From Actinomycetes bacterium (GTDB lineage Bacteria; Actinomycetota; Actinomycetes; Propionibacteriales; Propionibacteriaceae), in NCBI GenBank assembly GCA_029778515.1, contig JAKOQD010000224.1, forward strand, positions 1 to 26,406: DNA of 26,406 nucleotides. The letters are read 5' to 3'. The notes under the pieces are model-generated. The model was not told the origin of the DNA, made no database searches, and worked only from the letters and a program-made list of their open reading frames with translations. Numbering within the stretch: position 1 is the stretch's first letter; the number at the start of each line of letters is the position of its first letter. The position numbers were made by a program, and so were the translations under genes. Shown piece after piece: positions 23,960 through 26,406 of this stretch.

Positions 23960-25236
23960 ATTGCGGCCAGCTTCCGCAGTGCCGGCGCCACCACTTCGGC
24001 GCCGTGCCGGTACATGGTGCGGGCGCTGGTCCGCACCGCCGCGCGCAGCCGTCCGGGCCCGGCCGCACCGCCACTGAGCGGTTGGCCATCGGCACGGACG
24101 CCGTAGCGGGCAAGCAGTCCGGGCAAGAGGGCCGGCGCGTTCGCGAGCGTGTAGAACGGTCGCAGCTGCGGCAATCCGTTTCGCACGAGTTGCTCTGCCA
24201 CCCGTCCGGGAAGCTGGTCGATGCCGATGCCCAGCCCGTGTCGCCGCGCCCACCTGGGCTCGGCTACCGGGGCGGCGCCCGCGTCCAGGTCATCGAAGGA
24301 GACCAGGCAGCCGGACCCGAGGAAGTAGGCGTTGCCCAGCGACTCGCGGATCCCGAAGTCAGTGAGGATGGCCGTCGGGACGCTCCGATGGATCGCCTCG
24401 GCAGCCGCGGTCGAACTGACCGTCACCAGCAGGTCGGTTCGATCCAGCACCTCGCCCATCTCACCCATCGCCAGCTTCAGGTTCGGCGGACGGGACGCGC
24501 CCAGCCCCTGCACCAGGTCGGCATAGGGGTAAAGCTCGGCGTGGGTGACCCGCTCCCCCGGCAGCGCGCGGAGTTTCACCTGCACGTCCCGAGCAGTGTG
24601 ACGGCGGGCATGTTCGGCGAGCCGCTCGATCAGGTAGCGACGCTCGCGAAGACTGCCCGGCACCCCGGGCTGGCCGGCGAAGGTGACCGTATAGGCGTCC
24701 GAGGCCGAGGCAGTAAGCCGGTCCGGCCGGGCGTCGCCGAGAAAGGGCAACCGGCCCAGCACCAGGCAGGACGGATCCACCCCGGCCCCGCTCAGCACCA
24801 GCCGGAACCGGTCGTAGTCAGCGGGGCTGTTCGCGACGATCAGGTCTGCCCCGGCGCGCAGGAGCAACCCTTCGACGACCTTCTCGTAGACCACGCCGAC
24901 GTACCCGGCCACCACCAGGGGACGGGACGGCAGCTCGGCGGCGGCCAGCAGGTGCAGCATCGCCTGGCACCCACCACCGGGCAGGGCCAGGATCAGCACG
25001 TCGGGCTGCTGTTCGCGCAGCGCGCCGATCAATTCGGCGGCAGTCACGCTCCTGATCTGCCCGGGCTGCAGGCCGGCCTCGGCAAGCTGCCGGCCACTTG
25101 GCGGCACGCTGCCGAGCAACTGGAAGCCGGCCACCGGCGTGGACGGATGCAGCCGTCCAGCCAGATGGGCTGCCCACTTCCAGCGGCTGTCGGTATCGGC
25201 GAGGATCGCCACCGACCGGGATCGATTGCTGGTCAC
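23956..25236 (-). CDS. DUF6716-like putative glycosyltransferase, first gene of the sialate operon
   Basis: A 426-residue protein opening with SVAILADTDSRWKWAAHLAGRL, a pattern I associate with DUF6716 (putative glycosyltransferase). It is also reminiscent of GT-B N-domains: ADTDSRWKWA, then LILALPGGGCQAMLHLL and PLVVAGYVGVVYE. The second half contains VTFAGQPGVPGSLRERRYLIERLAEHA and DLLVTVSSTAAAEAIHRSVPTAILTDFGI, like the nucleotide-binding half of CDP- or CMP-sugar-using transferases. It likely adds or extends the glycan that receives the sialic-type sugar, but no catalytic residue can be named. GTG 25236 has TAGGTT 6 nt upstream. The stop overlaps the neuA-like ATG by 4 bp. Confidence 0.7.
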   Translation of the reverse strand: MTSNRSRSVAILADTDSRWKWAAHLAGRLHPSTPVAGFQLLGSVPPSGRQLAEAGLQPGQIRSVTAAELIGALREQQPDVLILALPGGGCQAMLHLLAAAELPSRPLVVAGYVGVVYEKVVEGLLLRAGADLIVANSPADYDRFRLVLSGAGVDPSCLVLGRLPFLGDARPDRLTASASDAYTVTFAGQPGVPGSLRERRYLIERLAEHARRHTARDVQVKLRALPGERVTHAELYPYADLVQGLGASRPPNLKLAMGEMGEVLDRTDLLVTVSSTAAAEAIHRSVPTAILTDFGIRESLGNAYFLGSGCLVSFDDLDAGAAPVAEPRWARRHGLGIGIDQLPGRVAEQLVRNGLPQLRPFYTLANAPALLPGLLARYGVRADGQPLSGGAAGPGRLRAAVRTSARTMYRHGAEVVAPALRKLAAI

Positions 25237-25242
25237 ACCGGC

Positions 25243-25248
25243 AACCTA
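25243..25248 (-). promoter_or_regulatory. Candidate -10 hexamer of the four-gene sialate operon
   Basis: TAGGTT (TAnnnT) on the minus strand ends 6 nt before the GTG at 25236, so transcription would begin at the start codon. A TTGTCA lies at 25269-25274, 20 bp away, longer than the usual -35 spacing. Confidence 0.4.
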
Positions 25249-25324
25249 GGTAGCCAGATTGGCCGCGCTGACAACGCCGGAACACAAGTCGGTGAACAAC
25301 GTCCGAACGATGTTGGCGCCGTTC

Positions 25325-25346
25325 GGCTGGTCGAGCTTGTCGAGAC
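25325..25346. repeat. Copy 2 of the GGTCGAGC-type intergenic repeat
   Basis: Contains GGTCGAGCTTGTCGAGAC and matches the copy at 10991-11012 at 21 of 22 positions. It lies between the divergent sialate operon and the broken SMP-30-like gene, 15 bp before that gene's apparent ATG. Confidence 0.65.
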
Positions 25347-25360
25347 CCAGATCTCGTCCG

Positions 25361-26316
25361 ATGGGTTTCAAGCATCCGAGCAAGGGGGAAGACCACTCGC
25401 GATCGCTCTTTCCGCCGGCCTCGCCCCTGGTCCGGCCCAGGCGCACGGCCGCCACGATGATCACCCGGCCGGTCGAGGACACCGGTCAACGCGATCCAGC
25501 TACCCAACGGATTCCAGCCCGAAGGCATCGCCATCCTGGGTCGGACGGCCTACTTCGGCTCCCTCGCGGACGGCGACATCTACGCTGCGAGCCTGACCAC
25601 CGGCGAGGGCAAGGTCATCAGCGAAGGCCCCGGCACTCCGTCCGTGGGGCTCAAGGTGGATGGTCGCGGACGGCTCTTCGTCGCCGGCGGGTCCGCCGGT
25701 AACGCACGCGTGGTCGATGTCCGCTCCGGCCGGGTACTGGCGAGCTATCAGTTCACCACTGGAGCAGCTTTCATCAACGAGGTGGTACTCACCCGTCACA
25801 CCGCGTGGTTCACCGACTCCCAGAACGCCGAGCTCTACGGGGTGCCGCTCGGCAAATGGGGGCGCCTCTCAGCCCCTGACCAGGTGATCCACGCTGCCGC
25901 TCAGTGGCGCCTACGTGCACGCGTCCGGCTTCAACCTCAACGGCATCACCACCACCCCGAGCGGTGCGTTGCTGGCCGTTCAGTCAGCGACCGGGCTGCT
26001 CTTCCGCATCGATCCGCGCACTGACCTCGGCGGGCAGCTGCTGACCAACGGGGACGGCCTGCTGCGCCAGGGCCGCACCCTGTACGTGGTGCAGAACCAG
26101 CAGAACCAGATCGCAGTGGTGAAGCTGTCGCGCTCAGGCGCGACCGGAGCGCTCAAGCGGACGATCACCAGTCCGGACTTCGACGTGCCGACCACCGTTG
26201 CTGCCCCTGGCAAGTGGCTCTACTTGCCGAACGCCCGTTTCGGCACCGCTGCGACACCGCAGACCGAGTACACGGCCGTCCACGTGTCGACTCGCCCCGC
26301 GGTCAGCCGGCCTTGA
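25361..26316 (+). pseudogene. Broken SMP-30/gluconolactonase-like secreted beta-propeller gene
   Basis: The reconstructed protein has an Ala-rich signal peptide, the opening IQLPNGFQPEGIAILGRTAYFGS, propeller repeats (GRLFVAGGSAGNARVVD, INEVVLTRHTAWFTDS, GIT..PSGALLAVQSATGLLFRID, NGDGLLRQGRTLYVVQNQ) and the ending DVPTTVAAPGKWLYLPNARFG. This is an SMP-30/LRE-type family of exported six-bladed propellers. The reading frame changes at least twice and probably three times. ATG 25361 starts MGFKHPSKG, but the signal-peptide core (LAIALSAGLAPGPAQAHG) is in the -1 frame after a run of five G (25384-25388). Another -1 shift occurs near 25475-25490. A clear +1 shift at about 25890 (one extra C) separates PDQVI from TLPLSGAYVHASG. 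No single frame encodes it. It is either a decaying gene or contains base-calling errors. Confidence 0.72.
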
Positions 26317-26406
26317 CCGCAGCGAAGCCCGCCTTGATCTGGTCGATCAGGACCAGCCGCTGGTCGAACGGCAGGAACGCGCTCTTGGCTGCGTTGATCG
26401 TGAAGC
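26303..26406 (-). CDS. add: Adenosine deaminase, C-terminal fragment (5' end beyond window)
   Basis: On the minus strand from the right edge the frame reads FTINAAKSAFLPFDQRLVLIDQIKAGFAAVKAG and stops at 26303-26305. The N-x-x-KSAFLPFDxRLxLID pattern is the C-terminal helix of bacterial adenosine deaminases, which convert adenosine to inosine. Only 34 residues are visible, so the call depends on this short motif. Inosine is a substrate of the purine nucleoside phosphorylase at 12931, and the two genes are also near each other in mycobacteria as I recall. Its last 14 bp overlap the end of the convergent broken SMP-30-like gene. Confidence 0.65.
   Translation of the reverse strand, partial: FTINAAKSAFLPFDQRLVLIDQIKAGFAAVKAG

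Noticed and set aside
23960..24253. 98-residue N-terminal extension of the CMP-sialate synthetase fusion
   Set aside because: Arg/Ala-rich shadow of the overlapping DUF6716-like gene; the 4-bp ATGA overlap and VIPARGG start point to 23959.
25246..25482. 78-codon minus-strand open frame upstream of the sialate operon
   Set aside because: Overlaps the repeat and the N-terminal part of the broken propeller gene; no motif or ribosome-binding site.

Overview
The window is GC-rich (roughly 65-70 %), gene-dense DNA with many GTG starts. It comes from an actinobacterium, most likely Propionibacteriales or a relative. This rests on the gene set: an acyl-CoA carboxylase alpha chain with biotin carboxylase and biotin carrier on one chain, a redox-Cys-less LpdA-type flavoprotein, a UbiA-type prenyl-phosphate phosphoribosyltransferase homologue, and actinobacterial xylA/xylB/ROK genes. 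From memory, the order maf ... accA ... lpdA - small membrane protein - purine nucleoside phosphorylase - phosphomannomutase ... add resembles the mycobacterial accD5-maf-accA3 to lpdA-deoD-pmmB-add interval, so much of the window looks like conserved backbone with lineage-specific modules inserted.

Layout. 1-1308 (+): end of a DUF937-like protein, then maf. 1309-1573: gene-free, with two copies of a palindromic repeat. 1574-3162 (+): UbiA-family transferase and a coupled short-chain dehydrogenase. 3159-4899 (-): LysE-type exporter and CorA-type transporter. 5091-6854 (+): acyl-CoA carboxylase alpha chain, followed by a 31-bp-arm hairpin. 7003-9597 (-): xylB and xylA, divergent from the ROK regulator at 9816-10979 (+); the xylA promoter overlaps a 19-bp palindromic operator candidate. 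11019-12431 (-): LpdA-like flavoprotein. 12491-15979 (+): small membrane protein, purine nucleoside phosphorylase, phosphohexomutase and a small P-loop kinase. 15980-17367: an AbiEi/DUF559-like gene bracketed by three copies of a 51-bp palindromic repeat. 17368-19152 (-): metG. 19306-20840 (+): PiT phosphate permease and a small membrane partner.

20827-25236 (-) is the most distinctive part: four genes joined by 4-bp stop/start overlaps. In transcription order they encode a DUF6716-like putative glycosyltransferase, a CMP-sialate synthetase fused to a HAD phosphatase, a sialate synthase lacking the C-terminal SAF domain, and a polysialyltransferase-like protein with sialyltransferase motifs. 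Together they would make, activate and transfer a nonulosonic (sialic-type) acid onto a cell-surface glycan. No 2-epimerase (NeuC) and no export genes are visible. To the right lie a frameshifted SMP-30-like secreted beta-propeller gene (25361-26316) and the C-terminus of an adenosine deaminase on the minus strand.

Regulation. Several operon-leading genes have a TAnnnT hexamer 6-9 nt before the start codon, suggesting leaderless transcripts; others (accA, the ROK gene, pmm) have clear Shine-Dalgarno sequences. Palindromic repeats sit mostly at gene 3' ends, where they could serve as terminators. I saw no tRNA, rRNA, CRISPR array or intact transposase. All identifications come from reading motifs, not from database searches.
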